From an uncultured Acidobacteriota bacterium (GTDB lineage: Bacteria; Acidobacteriota; Blastocatellia; RBC074), in contig CADECP010000028.1 of NCBI GenBank assembly GCA_902825875.1, positions 36,353 through 100,352 of the forward strand: a stretch of 64,000 bases of DNA, in the 5' to 3' direction. A model generated the notes under the pieces. That model saw nothing but the letters and a program-made list of their open reading frames with translations, had not been told where the DNA came from and did no database searches. This document shows positions 36,059-44,802 of this stretch, piece by piece. The translations under genes and the position numbers were made by a program. The number at the start of each line of letters is the position of its first letter. The stretch's first letter is position 1.

Positions 36059-38110
36059 TTACATTTTCTCCGGCACGTCTATGCCAAGCAGCGACAGCGC
36101 CTGAGCCAGTTTTTGCCGCACCACATCCACCGCTGCCAGCAGCACTGTTTTCCGTTTGGCGTCGGATTCTTTCAGGATGTGAAATCGTTTGTCCTGATAA
36201 AACGTGTTGAACTGATCGGCCAGTTGAAAGGCGTATTTGGCCACGTGCGTAGGCTCAAAAGCGTTGGCTGAAACCTGCACCACGTCGTCCAGCCGCGAAG
36301 CGAAATAGACCAGCGACCACAGCACGTCGCCCGCTTCGCCCGCGAACTGCGCGGCGACTTCTTCCGCCGACAACTGCGCGAAATCTACGCGAACGTCATC
36401 CGCCGAACGGCCTAGTTCCGAGAAGATGTTGCTCAACCGACGCACGGAGTATTGCAAGTAAGGCCCGGTCTCGCCGCGAAACTTCAACGCCTCTTCAAAG
36501 TCAAAAGCGATGATCGAAGTGCGTGTGTATTTCAGCAAGAAGTAGCGCAAGGCAGCGACGGCAATCTGGTGTGCGATCTTTTGCTGCTGAGCTTCGGGTA
36601 AATCAGCATTGCGCGATTGCACTTCGGCCAGAGCTTTGGCTTCCAGCCGGTCAATCAGGTCGTCGGCTTTGACCCCCAAACCTTTGCGCCCGGACATTCC
36701 GATTTGCTGACGTTGCTGATCGGCTTCTGAAAGTTCCAGTCCAAGTTCAACCGCGGCGGCGGGCGTCAGCGTAACTTTTTCATAAGCCAGATGGGCGCTG
36801 CGGGCGACGCGATCCAATTCTTCTTTGGAAGCAGCCAACAACATCACACCTTTTTTGACGTTGGCTTGCGGATACGATTGGCCAACGTCAATCACGTTCA
36901 AAAAGGCAGTGCCGTTGCCGAATGCCGGATGCGTTGCGCTGCCAGCGAATTCGTCACCGGTTGTGATCCAGACTTCGCGTCCGTGATGATCGTGGCGCAG
37001 CAAGCGGTAATGAAAATCCAGACCCAGCTTGCCCAGCTTCCACAGGTGATAGGCAATGTCTTTGCCGGTGTAAGTCACAGTGCCGTTTGACCTCACGATA
37101 ATCTTGTCAGCATCGTGCTCACTTTCTTCTTCACCCTGTCCCTCCGTCACCCCATCAGCGGTTTCAGCGCGCATCACCCAACAGTCCTTATTGCGCCCTT
37201 CAGTTTCAAAGACGATGACGCCGCTGGCTTTCAGCTTTTCAAAAGCGTGCGCCCAGAAATGCAGATGCAGGATTTCGCTTTCGCGCGCCAGCAGGTCGTA
37301 ACTAATGTCGAGCCGAGCCATAGTTTCCAAATGGCAATCAACTATCTTTGACGAAATGTATTCGCCGATTTCAGCCGTCGCGTTGTCGCCTTCTTCGATT
37401 TCGTGCAGCGTTTGGGCGCGCACTGCCAGCCGCGTTTTATCTTCTTCGTACCACTGGCCGACGCGCGAATAGAGGTCCCAACAGTAATAATCAAAATTGT
37501 CTTCGCGGGTTTTCACGGGGCGTTCGGCAATGGCTTTGATGTCGGCCAGCGATTTGTTTTCCAGATGCATGAACCCCACAACCACGTCGGCGACTTGCAC
37601 GCCGGTGTTGTCAATGTAGTTGTGAATTTCGACCGTTTCGCCTGTCGCCTTCAGAATGCGCGCCGTCGTGTCGCCCAACACCGAATTGCGAACGTGGCCG
37701 ATGTGCGCGGCTTTGTTCGGATTGATCGAAGTGTGTTCGACAATCAGCTTGGAGTTGGGAGTTGGGAGTTGGGAGTTGGTGGTAGAGCCGCTCTTCACCA
37801 GAGAGGTGAAGGTCTGGGCGCGATCAAAGAACACGTTCAGATAACCTGGCCCGGCGATTTCGACGCGAGCGACGCCAGCGATGGCTTTCAAATCTTCGGC
37901 GAGCTTGGCGGCAATTTCGCGTGGATTTTTCTTTTCGCCGGTTGCGGCTTTGATGCGTTTGGCCAGGTCGAAGGCCAGCGGAAACGCCAGGTCGCCAAGT
38001 TCGGTTTTCGGCGGAATTTCGGAAACTACGTCGTCCAGTTCCAGGTTGTAAGCGTCGCGTACCAGCGCAATCAGCCTGGTTTTGATTTCAGTTGTCAGCG
38101 ATGAAGCCAT
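36059..38110 (-). CDS. argS: Arginyl-tRNA synthetase
   Basis: Class I synthetase charging tRNA-Arg. The start at 38110 ([16 protein letters not shown]) is chosen because the 42 codons further upstream are unlike any ArgRS N-terminus. Domains in order: N-terminal Add-1 domain (1-100), HIGH motif at 136-139 in [12 protein letters not shown], the Rossmann catalytic core, a degenerate KMSKS region around [15 protein letters not shown], and the C-terminal anticodon-binding DALR domain ending [10 protein letters not shown]. Residues 111-120 ([10 protein letters not shown]) are encoded by a four-unit heptanucleotide array and form an extra linker just before the catalytic core. It is the first gene of a seven-gene minus-strand run and is divergent from tRNA-Glu. 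Confidence 0.95.
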   Translation of the reverse strand: MASSLTTEIKTRLIALVRDAYNLELDDVVSEIPPKTELGDLAFPLAFDLAKRIKAATGEKKNPREIAAKLAEDLKAIAGVARVEIAGPGYLNVFFDRAQTFTSLVKSGSTTNSQLPTPNSKLIVEHTSINPNKAAHIGHVRNSVLGDTTARILKATGETVEIHNYIDNTGVQVADVVVGFMHLENKSLADIKAIAERPVKTREDNFDYYCWDLYSRVGQWYEEDKTRLAVRAQTLHEIEEGDNATAEIGEYISSKIVDCHLETMARLDISYDLLARESEILHLHFWAHAFEKLKASGVIVFETEGRNKDCWVMRAETADGVTEGQGEEESEHDADKIIVRSNGTVTYTGKDIAYHLWKLGKLGLDFHYRLLRHDHHGREVWITTGDEFAGSATHPAFGNGTAFLNVIDVGQSYPQANVKKGVMLLAASKEELDRVARSAHLAYEKVTLTPAAAVELGLELSEADQQRQQIGMSGRKGLGVKADDLIDRLEAKALAEVQSRNADLPEAQQQKIAHQIAVAALRYFLLKYTRTSIIAFDFEEALKFRGETGPYLQYSVRRLSNIFSELGRSADDVRVDFAQLSAEEVAAQFAGEAGDVLWSLVYFASRLDDVVQVSANAFEPTHVAKYAFQLADQFNTFYQDKRFHILKESDAKRKTVLLAAVDVVRQKLAQALSLLGIDVPEKM
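37751..37779. repeat. Heptanucleotide array (GGAGTTG)x4 within argS
   Basis: Four exact tandem units of 7 bases occupy 37751-37778. On the coding strand of argS they read CCAACTC/TCCCAAC units and encode [10 protein letters not shown]. Loss or gain of a single unit would shift the argS frame; only multiples of three are neutral. Confidence 0.9.
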
Positions 38111-38210
38111 CGTTAGTTTGGATACTCCTGTCAGTGAATTTGCGCGGCAACCGGTCGGCGCGCGCTTGCTCAAGTTCAAAGATGAGGTGTATAAACCTCG
38201 CCAGTTCTTT

Positions 38211-38286
<76 letters not shown>

Positions 38287-38303
38287 AAAAATCAGCAACA
38301 ATG

Positions 38304-38344
38304 AAACAAACGGCAGGTCATTAGTGGCCTGCCGTTTGTTTTTG
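38304..38344 (+). terminator. Rho-independent terminator of tRNA-Glu
   Basis: AAACAAACGGCAGG (38304-38317) pairs perfectly with CCTGCCGTTTGTTT (38328-38341) around a 10-base loop and runs into a T-rich tail (TTTGTTTTTGG). This is a textbook terminator. Confidence 0.92.
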
Positions 38345-38363
38345 GTTAAGGGTTGTTTGGTTC

Positions 38364-38678
38364 TCAACCTCTCGGTGGCAAAACAGGCCTGAACAGCGCC
38401 TGCTCAATGCGCTCAACCTTTGCTTGCAAAGCAGCAGATTCCTTTTGTGCATAATCGAAGCGAGCATTGGTTTCCATACGAAGCGCCTGAACTTCAGACC
38501 TAAGCACATCAATCTTTGCTTCTAACCTCGCTGATGCCTCATTAGTCCTCGCCTCAAACTTTTTATCCATTTGCTCCATCAACTTGTCTACATGGCGTTG
38601 ATTCAAATAGATCGCAAAAAAGATGGTCAGAATGAAGCTGGCACCGCCAATGATTGTGCTGATAATTATTGGATTCAT
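38364..38678 (-). CDS. Small membrane-anchored coiled-coil protein
   Basis: A 104-residue protein of unknown function. The start at 38678 (MNPIIISTIIGG) has GGAAGGGTG 6 bases upstream; longer frames run back into the 2-oxoglutarate dehydrogenase gene and are rejected. Residues 3-26 form one membrane helix, and residues 30-95 a continuous charged coiled coil (LMEQMDKKFEARTNEASARL, EAKIDVLRSEVQALRMETNA), followed by PVLPPRG. The layout resembles small envelope spacer proteins and phage-type holin accessory proteins. It lies 38 bases after the dehydrogenase gene on the same strand. Confidence 0.7.
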   Translation of the reverse strand: MNPIIISTIIGGASFILTIFFAIYLNQRHVDKLMEQMDKKFEARTNEASARLEAKIDVLRSEVQALRMETNARFDYAQKESAALQAKVERIEQALFRPVLPPRG

Positions 38679-38716
38679 ATTCACCCTTCCTGTCGTCGAA
38701 GTTTTGCAAACGGAGT

Positions 38717-41700
38717 TTACAAGCTCAGAGCTTCTTTGACCAAAGCTTGCTGCTCCAATTGATGAATCGCATAAGAGCCGGTAGCCGGGCTGGCGCTGGC
38801 GAGGCGGCCAACGTAACGAAGCTCCTGTCCGGTTCGTTTCAATCCTTGCAACCAAGGGCGAATGAAATTCCAACCACCCATGTTTTGTGGCTCTTCCTGC
38901 ACCCAGAACAATTGTTTCGCGTTGCTAAACGACGACAGCCAGCGTTGCAGCAAACTCAGCGGAAACGGATAGAACTGTTCCAATCGAAGGATGGCAATCT
39001 TGCCGTCATCCCCGCTCTGACGGTTGGGGGACTGACTCGCGGCTAGGTCGTAATAAACCTTGCCGCTGCACAACAAAACGCGCTCGACGTTTGCCGGATT
39101 CACAGCGTCGCCGACGACCGGATGAAAACCTCCGCTGGTGAATTGATCCAGCGAGGAAACCGCCGCTGGCAAACGCAGCAAGCTTTTCGGAGTCATCACG
39201 ACCAGCGGTTTTCGCAGTTCCTGTCTGACCTGACGACGCAGCAAATGGAAATACTGCGCGGGAGTCGTCGGATAACAAACCTGCATGTTGTCTTCAGCGC
39301 AAAGCTGCAAATACCGTTCAAGTCGCGCGCTGGAATGTTCCGGCCCCTGGCCTTCGTAACCGTGCGGCAGCAACATTACCAACCGTGAAGTCTGTTTCCA
39401 TTTGTCTTCGCTGGGCGAAATGAACTGATCCATCAACACCTGAGCGCCGTTGGCAAAATCGCCGAACTGCGCTTCCCACATTGTCAGGCCGTCGCGCGAA
39501 ACAACCGAATAACCGTACTCGTAACCCAGCACGCCCGCTTCGGACAGTGAACTGTCGAAGACTTCAAACTTGACGCCGTCTTTTTGCAAAACTTCCAGCG
39601 GAGTCCACGAATCGCCGGTTTGCGTGTCGTACAAAATCGCGTGGCGTTGGCTGAAAGTGCCTCGCCCGCAATCCTGCCCGGACAATCGCACTGAAGTGCC
39701 TTCCAGAATCAACGACCCGAACGCCAGACCTTCGGCAAATCCCCAATCAATCGCAATTTCTCCGCTGCCCATCTTGGCGCGGCGAGACATCTGGCTGACC
39801 ATTTTCGGATTGATCGTGAAGCCCTGCGGCACGACGCTCATCGTGCGCGAAACTTCGTCCAGCACGCCACGCGCGACGCCGGTTTCCAGCACGGTCGAAC
39901 CGTCCATATCCGGTTTCATTTCCGGCGGAGCCGTCATCGGTTTTTTGTTGGCGACAATGCCTTTGGCCGAAGCCAGTGCGGCTTCGTAACTTTGCCAGAC
40001 GGTTTCGATCATCTTGTCGGATTCTTCGCGCGTCAGCACGCCGTCGCGGATCAATTGTCGGGTGTACAGTTCGCGCACGCCCGGATGATCTTTGACGCGC
40101 TGGTACATCAGCGGCTGTGTGTAACTGGGTTCGTCGCCTTCGTTGTGACCGTGCCGGCGGAAACCGATCAAATCAATGACCACGTCTTTGCCGAATTTCT
40201 GCCGGAAATCCAGCGCGATTTGCAGCACGCGCCAGGCGGTTTCAACATCGTCAGCATTGACGTGGAAGATCGGCAACTGAGTCATCTTCGCAATGTCGGT
40301 TGAATAAATCGAAGAGCGGCTGGAAGTCGGCGAAGTCGTAAAGCCGATTTGATTGTTGATGATGAAATGAATCGTGCCGCCGGTTCGATAACCTTTCAGG
40401 TCGGCCAGGTTCAGCGTTTCGGTGACAATTCCCTGACCGGCAAATGCCGCGTCGCCGTGAATCAGCACAGGCATCACGCGAGCGCGCGCTTCTTCGCGCG
40501 TGATTTGCATGGCGTCCTGTTTGGCGCGCGCCATGCCTTCGACGACAGGATTGACGAATTCCAGATGGCTGGGATTCGGCGACAACGTCAGTTTGATTTC
40601 TTTGCCGTTGATCTGATGAGCGCCAAGCGCGCCTTGATGATATTTGACATCGCCTTCGTCCGCCGGAAAGTTCGGATGCACAGAGCCTTCAAACGCGGTG
40701 AAGATGCGTTCGCTCATGTAATGGCCGATGATGTTGGCCAGCACAGTCAAACGTCCGCGATGCGCCATCCCCAACACGACTTCATCGGCTCCACGTTCGG
40801 CGGCTCCGGCAATCAGCCGATCCAGCACAGGAATAATGGATTCGCCGCCTTCGACCGAAAATCGTTTCTGCCCCAGGTATTTGGTGTGCAGGAACTTTTC
40901 AAACTGTTCGGCGGCAATCAGACGATCCAGCAATTGTTTTTTGACAGCCACCGGAATCGGTTCAGGATTACGTTCGATGCGTTCTCGAATCCATTGTTTC
41001 TGTTCTTTACTGGTGATGTGGCGGCTTTCGGTTCCGACTTTGCCGCAATAAAACCGAATCAGCATCGCCCAGATTTCTCGCAACGTGGCGTATTCCTTGC
41101 CGCCAAGCCCGCCGGTGTAAAACTCACGATCCAAATCCCAGATCGAAAGCCCGTAAGTTTCAATCTCCAATTCGGGATGCGCGTACAGGTTAATCATGTT
41201 CAGCGGATCAATGTCGGCGATCAGGTGACCGCGCACGCGGTAAGCGTTGATCCATTCAAAAATGGCCGCCTGTTTTTTGATCTCCTGCCGTTCACGATCT
41301 ACGCCAGACAGCATTGGGTTCACATCAACTGACCAACGCAACGGTTTATAGTTGATGCCCAAGTCGGCAAAAATTTCGTCGTAAAAATTGTGTTTGCCCA
41401 ACATCAGTTCGTGAATGTGCGCCAGGAACATTCCCGATTCGGCTCCCTGAATGATGCGATGGTCGTAGGTGCTGGTGATGGTGAAAACTTTGCTGATGCC
41501 GAGTTGCGACAACGCCGCATCGGTCATCGCGGCGTATTCCGGCGGAAATTCGATTGCGCCTGTGGCGATGATCGCGCCTTGTCCGGCCATCAATCGCGGG
41601 CTGGATGACGACGTGCCGATGGTTCCGGGATTAGTGATGGAAATCGTCGTGCCTTGAAAATCGCTGACCTGCAATTTGCCGTCGCGCGCACGAAGAACGA

Positions 41701-42373
41701 CATCCTGATAAGCCTGGACGAATTGCCAGAACGTCATTTTGTCGGCGGCTTTGACGTTCGGAACCAGCAAACTGCGCGAACCATCTTTTTTCTGAATATC
41801 CACGGCGACGCCCAGATTCACATCAGCGCGTTTCAGACGATAAGCCGTGCCGTCCGCTTCTTGGTAACCGTCATTCATCTGCGGGAATTTGGCCAGCGCC
41901 TTCAAAATCGCCCAGGCGATGAAGTGCGTATAAGACGTTTTGCCTTTGCCCTGTTCATCCAGATGGCGATTCACCCAGCGGCGATTTTCGTCCAGCAGTT
42001 TGATCTGAATTTGCCGCAGCGAAGTCGCCGTCGGCACGCTCAAACTGGTTTCCATGTTTTCAACGATCTTCATTGCCGGGCCGCGAATTTGCAGACGTTC
42101 CCCAACGGTTTCAGCGGCGGGCGCAGCAGGTTTGGCGGCGGGCTGTGCAGCGACAGTTTGCGGCGCGGCGGCAGGTGAAGCTTTTGCGGCAGCGGCCTGA
42201 GCTTCGATTTTCACGGCTCCGTTGCCGCCCAGCAACGTGTGGAAATAACTTCCCCATTCGTCGCCGACGGAATTCGGGTTGTACTGGAATTGGCGGAGCA
42301 GGTCTTCGACGTAAGTGGCGTTGGCTCCAAAATCGTTGGCGATGATGTTGGCGATTTCTCTCTGATCTCGCAT
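38717..42373 (-). CDS. kgd: 2-oxoglutarate dehydrogenase E1 fused to E2 succinyltransferase domain (Kgd/OdhA type)
   Basis: A 1218-residue TCA-cycle enzyme. Residues 1-45 match the E1 N-terminal segment (FGANATYVEDLLRQFQYNPN). An Ala/Pro-rich linker (55-90) leads to an E2 catalytic domain (about 95-340) with His305 in STYDHRIIQGAESG but no lipoyl domain. The ThDP-dependent E1 follows (about 355-1218: GMAHRGRLTVLANIIGHYMS, HGDAAFAGQGIVTETLNLAD, the Mg/ThDP site FHVNADDVETA, and DLIGFRRHGHNEGDEPSYTQ). This is the layout of mycobacterial Kgd and corynebacterial OdhA. Such enzymes work with the pyruvate dehydrogenase E2/E3 for lipoyl supply; no E3 is in the window. It is divergent from the methyltransferase gene. 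Confidence 0.94.
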   Translation of the reverse strand: MRDQREIANIIANDFGANATYVEDLLRQFQYNPNSVGDEWGSYFHTLLGGNGAVKIEAQAAAAKASPAAAPQTVAAQPAAKPAAPAAETVGERLQIRGPAMKIVENMETSLSVPTATSLRQIQIKLLDENRRWVNRHLDEQGKGKTSYTHFIAWAILKALAKFPQMNDGYQEADGTAYRLKRADVNLGVAVDIQKKDGSRSLLVPNVKAADKMTFWQFVQAYQDVVLRARDGKLQVSDFQGTTISITNPGTIGTSSSSPRLMAGQGAIIATGAIEFPPEYAAMTDAALSQLGISKVFTITSTYDHRIIQGAESGMFLAHIHELMLGKHNFYDEIFADLGINYKPLRWSVDVNPMLSGVDRERQEIKKQAAIFEWINAYRVRGHLIADIDPLNMINLYAHPELEIETYGLSIWDLDREFYTGGLGGKEYATLREIWAMLIRFYCGKVGTESRHITSKEQKQWIRERIERNPEPIPVAVKKQLLDRLIAAEQFEKFLHTKYLGQKRFSVEGGESIIPVLDRLIAGAAERGADEVVLGMAHRGRLTVLANIIGHYMSERIFTAFEGSVHPNFPADEGDVKYHQGALGAHQINGKEIKLTLSPNPSHLEFVNPVVEGMARAKQDAMQITREEARARVMPVLIHGDAAFAGQGIVTETLNLADLKGYRTGGTIHFIINNQIGFTTSPTSSRSSIYSTDIAKMTQLPIFHVNADDVETAWRVLQIALDFRQKFGKDVVIDLIGFRRHGHNEGDEPSYTQPLMYQRVKDHPGVRELYTRQLIRDGVLTREESDKMIETVWQSYEAALASAKGIVANKKPMTAPPEMKPDMDGSTVLETGVARGVLDEVSRTMSVVPQGFTINPKMVSQMSRRAKMGSGEIAIDWGFAEGLAFGSLILEGTSVRLSGQDCGRGTFSQRHAILYDTQTGDSWTPLEVLQKDGVKFEVFDSSLSEAGVLGYEYGYSVVSRDGLTMWEAQFGDFANGAQVLMDQFISPSEDKWKQTSRLVMLLPHGYEGQGPEHSSARLERYLQLCAEDNMQVCYPTTPAQYFHLLRRQVRQELRKPLVVMTPKSLLRLPAAVSSLDQFTSGGFHPVVGDAVNPANVERVLLCSGKVYYDLAASQSPNRQSGDDGKIAILRLEQFYPFPLSLLQRWLSSFSNAKQLFWVQEEPQNMGGWNFIRPWLQGLKRTGQELRYVGRLASASPATGSYAIHQLEQQALVKEALSL

Positions 42374-42536
42374 TGGTGCTTTGGTGACCTTTCGTGATTA
42401 TGAGTGCGGATGTTCGATCCGAATCTTCAGTGTTTTAAGGAACGACATCCTACAATATCCGCTCGAACTTGGTACAGCGAAGCCGCTGACAGTATAGTCA
42501 TCGCGCACAATCAAATTTTGAAGAGGGGAAACCGCG

Positions 42537-43163
42537 ATGGGTTTGTACTCGAAATACATTTTTCCGCGTTTGTTGGATTGGAGTTTGGGCAAGCCGGAAA
42601 TGGGCAAATATCGTCGGCGCGCTTTGGAACCGGCCACAGGCGAAACGCTGGAAATCGGCTTCGGCACAGGCTTGAACCTGCCGCATTATCCGGCGACCGT
42701 CAGCAAATTGACGGTGCTGGATTCGGAAAACATGCTCACCGAACTCGTCAACCAGCGCATTGCCGAATGCCCGTTGCCGGTCGTCAAAATGCAGCTTGAC
42801 GCTCAAGGGAGATTGCCGTTTGCTGACAGTTCGTTTGATTCCGTCGTGACGACGCTGACGCTGTGTTCAATTGAAAACACCGAACCGGCACTGGCTGAAA
42901 TTCGCCGTGTGCTGAAACCCGACGGCAACTTTATCTTTTGGGAACACGGACGCAGCGACGATCAAAACACTGCTCGCTGGCAGGACAGACTGAATCCGTT
43001 GCAACGAATCATCGGCGCGGGTTGCAACATGAACCGCAAAATTGACGATCTGATTGCCGCTGCCGGATTTGAAATCACTACGCTGGATCGGTTTCTGATG
43101 CCGAAATCGCCGCGCATATTGGCTGAGATGTATCGCGGCATTGCCAGATCGAATAACTTTTGA
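42537..43163 (+). CDS. Class I SAM-dependent methyltransferase
   Basis: A 208-residue methyltransferase with motif I LEIGFGTGLNLPHYP (about 38-52), acidic end of strand 2 in LTVLDSENML, motif II-like SFDSVVTTLTLCSIEN and motif III VLKPDGNFIFWEHG. It belongs to the UbiE/METTL7-like Methyltransf_11 group, and the substrate is unknown; small thiols, quinones or arsenicals are methylated by relatives. GAGGGG lies 8 bases before the ATG. It is followed after 9 bases by the cyclase-family gene, so the two probably share a transcript. Confidence 0.88.
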   Translation: MGLYSKYIFPRLLDWSLGKPEMGKYRRRALEPATGETLEIGFGTGLNLPHYPATVSKLTVLDSENMLTELVNQRIAECPLPVVKMQLDAQGRLPFADSSFDSVVTTLTLCSIENTEPALAEIRRVLKPDGNFIFWEHGRSDDQNTARWQDRLNPLQRIIGAGCNMNRKIDDLIAAAGFEITTLDRFLMPKSPRILAEMYRGIARSNNF

Positions 43164-43172
43164 GGATGAATC

Positions 43173-44024
43173 ATGCACCACACTCATAAACTTCTGCTCG
43201 CCTTCGCCGCCGCCGTTCTGGTTGCCGGGGTCGTTCTGCTGTGGAATCAAACTTCACACGCGCCCGAACCGGGAGTCGTCAAAGCTCCGAACCAGTCAAC
43301 GGAATCGCCCAAAATTGATGAAGCCAAGCTGGTTGACCTGACTTATCCGTTCGATGACAAAACCGTTTACTGGCCGACGGCGAAACCGTTTGAATGGCAA
43401 AAAGAATCGTGGGGAAAATCGGCGGGCGGATATTGGTACACGGCGGCCAGATACTCTGCCAGCGAACACGGCGGCACTCATCTGGACGCGCCCATCCATT
43501 TCGGCGAAGGCAAGCAGGCGGCGGATGAAATCCCGCTGACTCGATTGGTCGGCCCGGCCATCGTGATTGACATTGCCGCAGCGTGTTCCGGCAACGCCGA
43601 TTACCAATTGTCGGCGGCAGACATCGCGGCTTGGGAAACGGCGCACGGCAAGATTCCAGGCGAATCCATCGTGCTGGTTCGTACCGGCTGGGGAAAATTC
43701 TGGCCGGACAAGAAAAAATACCTTGGCACGGACGCGCCCGGCGACACAGCCAATTTGCACTTTCCAGGCATTTCGCGCGAAGCCGCCGAACTGCTCGCGC
43801 AACGAAAGATCGAAGCCATCGGCATAGACACCGCCAGCATTGACCACGGCCAGACAAAAGATTTCATCACGCATCAAGTCTTGAACGGCGCAAACGTCTA
43901 CGGCCTGGAAAACGTCGCCAACCTGGATCGTTTGCCCGCCAAAGGCGCAACGCTGATCGCTCTGCCGATGAAGATCAAAGGCGGCACAGGCGCGCCCGCT
44001 CGGATTGTGGCATTGTTGCCATGA
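43173..44024 (+). CDS. Cyclase family protein (kynurenine formamidase-like), membrane-anchored
   Basis: A 283-residue protein. An N-terminal anchor or signal (residues 5-24) precedes a cyclase/KynB-fold domain with the metal-binding HGGTHLDAPIHF (HxGTHxDxPxH) and further family motifs VDLTYPFDDKTVYWP, VLVRTGWGKFW, FPGISREAAELLAQ, GIDTASIDHG and a final LPMKIKGGTGAPARIVALLP. Relatives hydrolyse N-formylkynurenine, isatin or similar amides with divalent metals. The exported form is seen in several Acidobacteriota and Proteobacteria; the substrate is not known. It starts 9 bases after the methyltransferase gene. Confidence 0.87.
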   Translation: MHHTHKLLLAFAAAVLVAGVVLLWNQTSHAPEPGVVKAPNQSTESPKIDEAKLVDLTYPFDDKTVYWPTAKPFEWQKESWGKSAGGYWYTAARYSASEHGGTHLDAPIHFGEGKQAADEIPLTRLVGPAIVIDIAAACSGNADYQLSAADIAAWETAHGKIPGESIVLVRTGWGKFWPDKKKYLGTDAPGDTANLHFPGISREAAELLAQRKIEAIGIDTASIDHGQTKDFITHQVLNGANVYGLENVANLDRLPAKGATLIALPMKIKGGTGAPARIVALLP

Positions 44025-44093
44025 AACCGCTCCGGTTTATTTTTTTCTCTCAATTGCTTTTTCATGACCACCGTTGCAGGAAGCCGGTTTGGT

Positions 44094-44125
44094 TTTCTTT
44101 GTGATCCTTCGTGAACTTTGTGGAT
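44094..44125. repeat. Single arm of family-C (CACGAAG) repeat
   Basis: GGTTTTCTTTGTGATCCTTC then GTGAACTTTGTGGATAAA resembles the right arm of the element at 23395-23461. No partner arm is visible, so it is a half-element in the leader of the Lrp/AsnC gene. Confidence 0.45.
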
Positions 44126-44133
44126 AAAGTTTT

Positions 44134-44631
44134 ATGAACCCTCAAGACGAAAAATTGCTGGATGACATTGGCTGGCACTTGCTGGAAGAGTTGCAGGCCG
44201 ATGCGCGGACGAGTTACGCGGAGCTTGGCCGTCGCGTCGGGTTGTCCACTCCGGCGGTGATGGAGCGCGTTCACAAAATGGAAAAGGCCGGAATCATTAC
44301 TGGCTATCGCGCCGAAGTGAATCCCGAAAAAGTCGGCTTTCAAGTCACAGCGTTCATTCGCATCGGCCTGGCTCATCAAGTCCTGCCGCGATTGGAAACG
44401 CTCTTTCGGGAAATCCCCGAAATCATCGAATGCCACCGCGTCACCGGAGACGATTCGTTGATCCTGAAAGTCCACGTCACCTCGATTCAGCATTTGGAGC
44501 AAGTCGTCCATCGCATCACGCCTTATGGCATGCCAGCGACTTCGATTGTGCTGTCGTCGCCGATTCAGGGGCGGCCAATCGAACGCAAGATGGTCGAACA
44601 GGTCACTAAAAAATCTCGCGGGGCGCAGTAA
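44134..44631 (+). CDS. Lrp/AsnC-family transcriptional regulator
   Basis: A 165-residue regulator with an N-terminal winged helix-turn-helix (about 8-65: LLEELQADARTSYAELGRRV, GLSTPAVMERVHKMEKAGII) and the C-terminal RAM effector domain (75-150: VTAFIRIGLAHQVLPRLETL, EIIECHRVTGDDSLILKVHV). Members respond to amino acids and form octamers. It lies 170 bases upstream of asnB on the same strand, so control of asparagine synthesis is plausible but not shown. The intervening leader is filled with dispersed repeats. Confidence 0.92.
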   Translation: MNPQDEKLLDDIGWHLLEELQADARTSYAELGRRVGLSTPAVMERVHKMEKAGIITGYRAEVNPEKVGFQVTAFIRIGLAHQVLPRLETLFREIPEIIECHRVTGDDSLILKVHVTSIQHLEQVVHRITPYGMPATSIVLSSPIQGRPIERKMVEQVTKKSRGAQ

Positions 44632-44651
44632 CTCAAACAACAGAATTTTTA

Positions 44652-44785
44652 GACAGGATTTACAGGATTCAACAGGATGAAGTTTTTGGAGCAACCGAAA
44701 AGTCGAGATGAAACCAATCCTGAATAATCTTGTGAATCCTGTCCAAAAAATCTTCGTGTCTTCTTCGTGTGACTTTGTGGAAAAA
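44652..44785. repeat. Inverted family-D repeat (ACAGGATT type) plus family-C arm
   Basis: GACAGGATTTACAGGATTCA (44652 onward) pairs with AATCCTGAATAATCTTGTGA (44715 onward, to 44743), diverged arms of about 28 bases. A single CACGAAG-type arm follows at 44751-44785. Both fill the leader of asnB. The ACAGGATTTACAGGATT sequence is a dispersed repeat seen in many bacterial phyla. Confidence 0.65.
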
Positions 44786-44802
44786 ACATATTTCTGAAAG
44801 CT

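Noticed and set aside
42374..42536. Riboswitch or structured leader between the dehydrogenase and methyltransferase genes
   Set aside because: No conserved fold or long stem is visible in this divergent gap; only a ribosome site at its right end.
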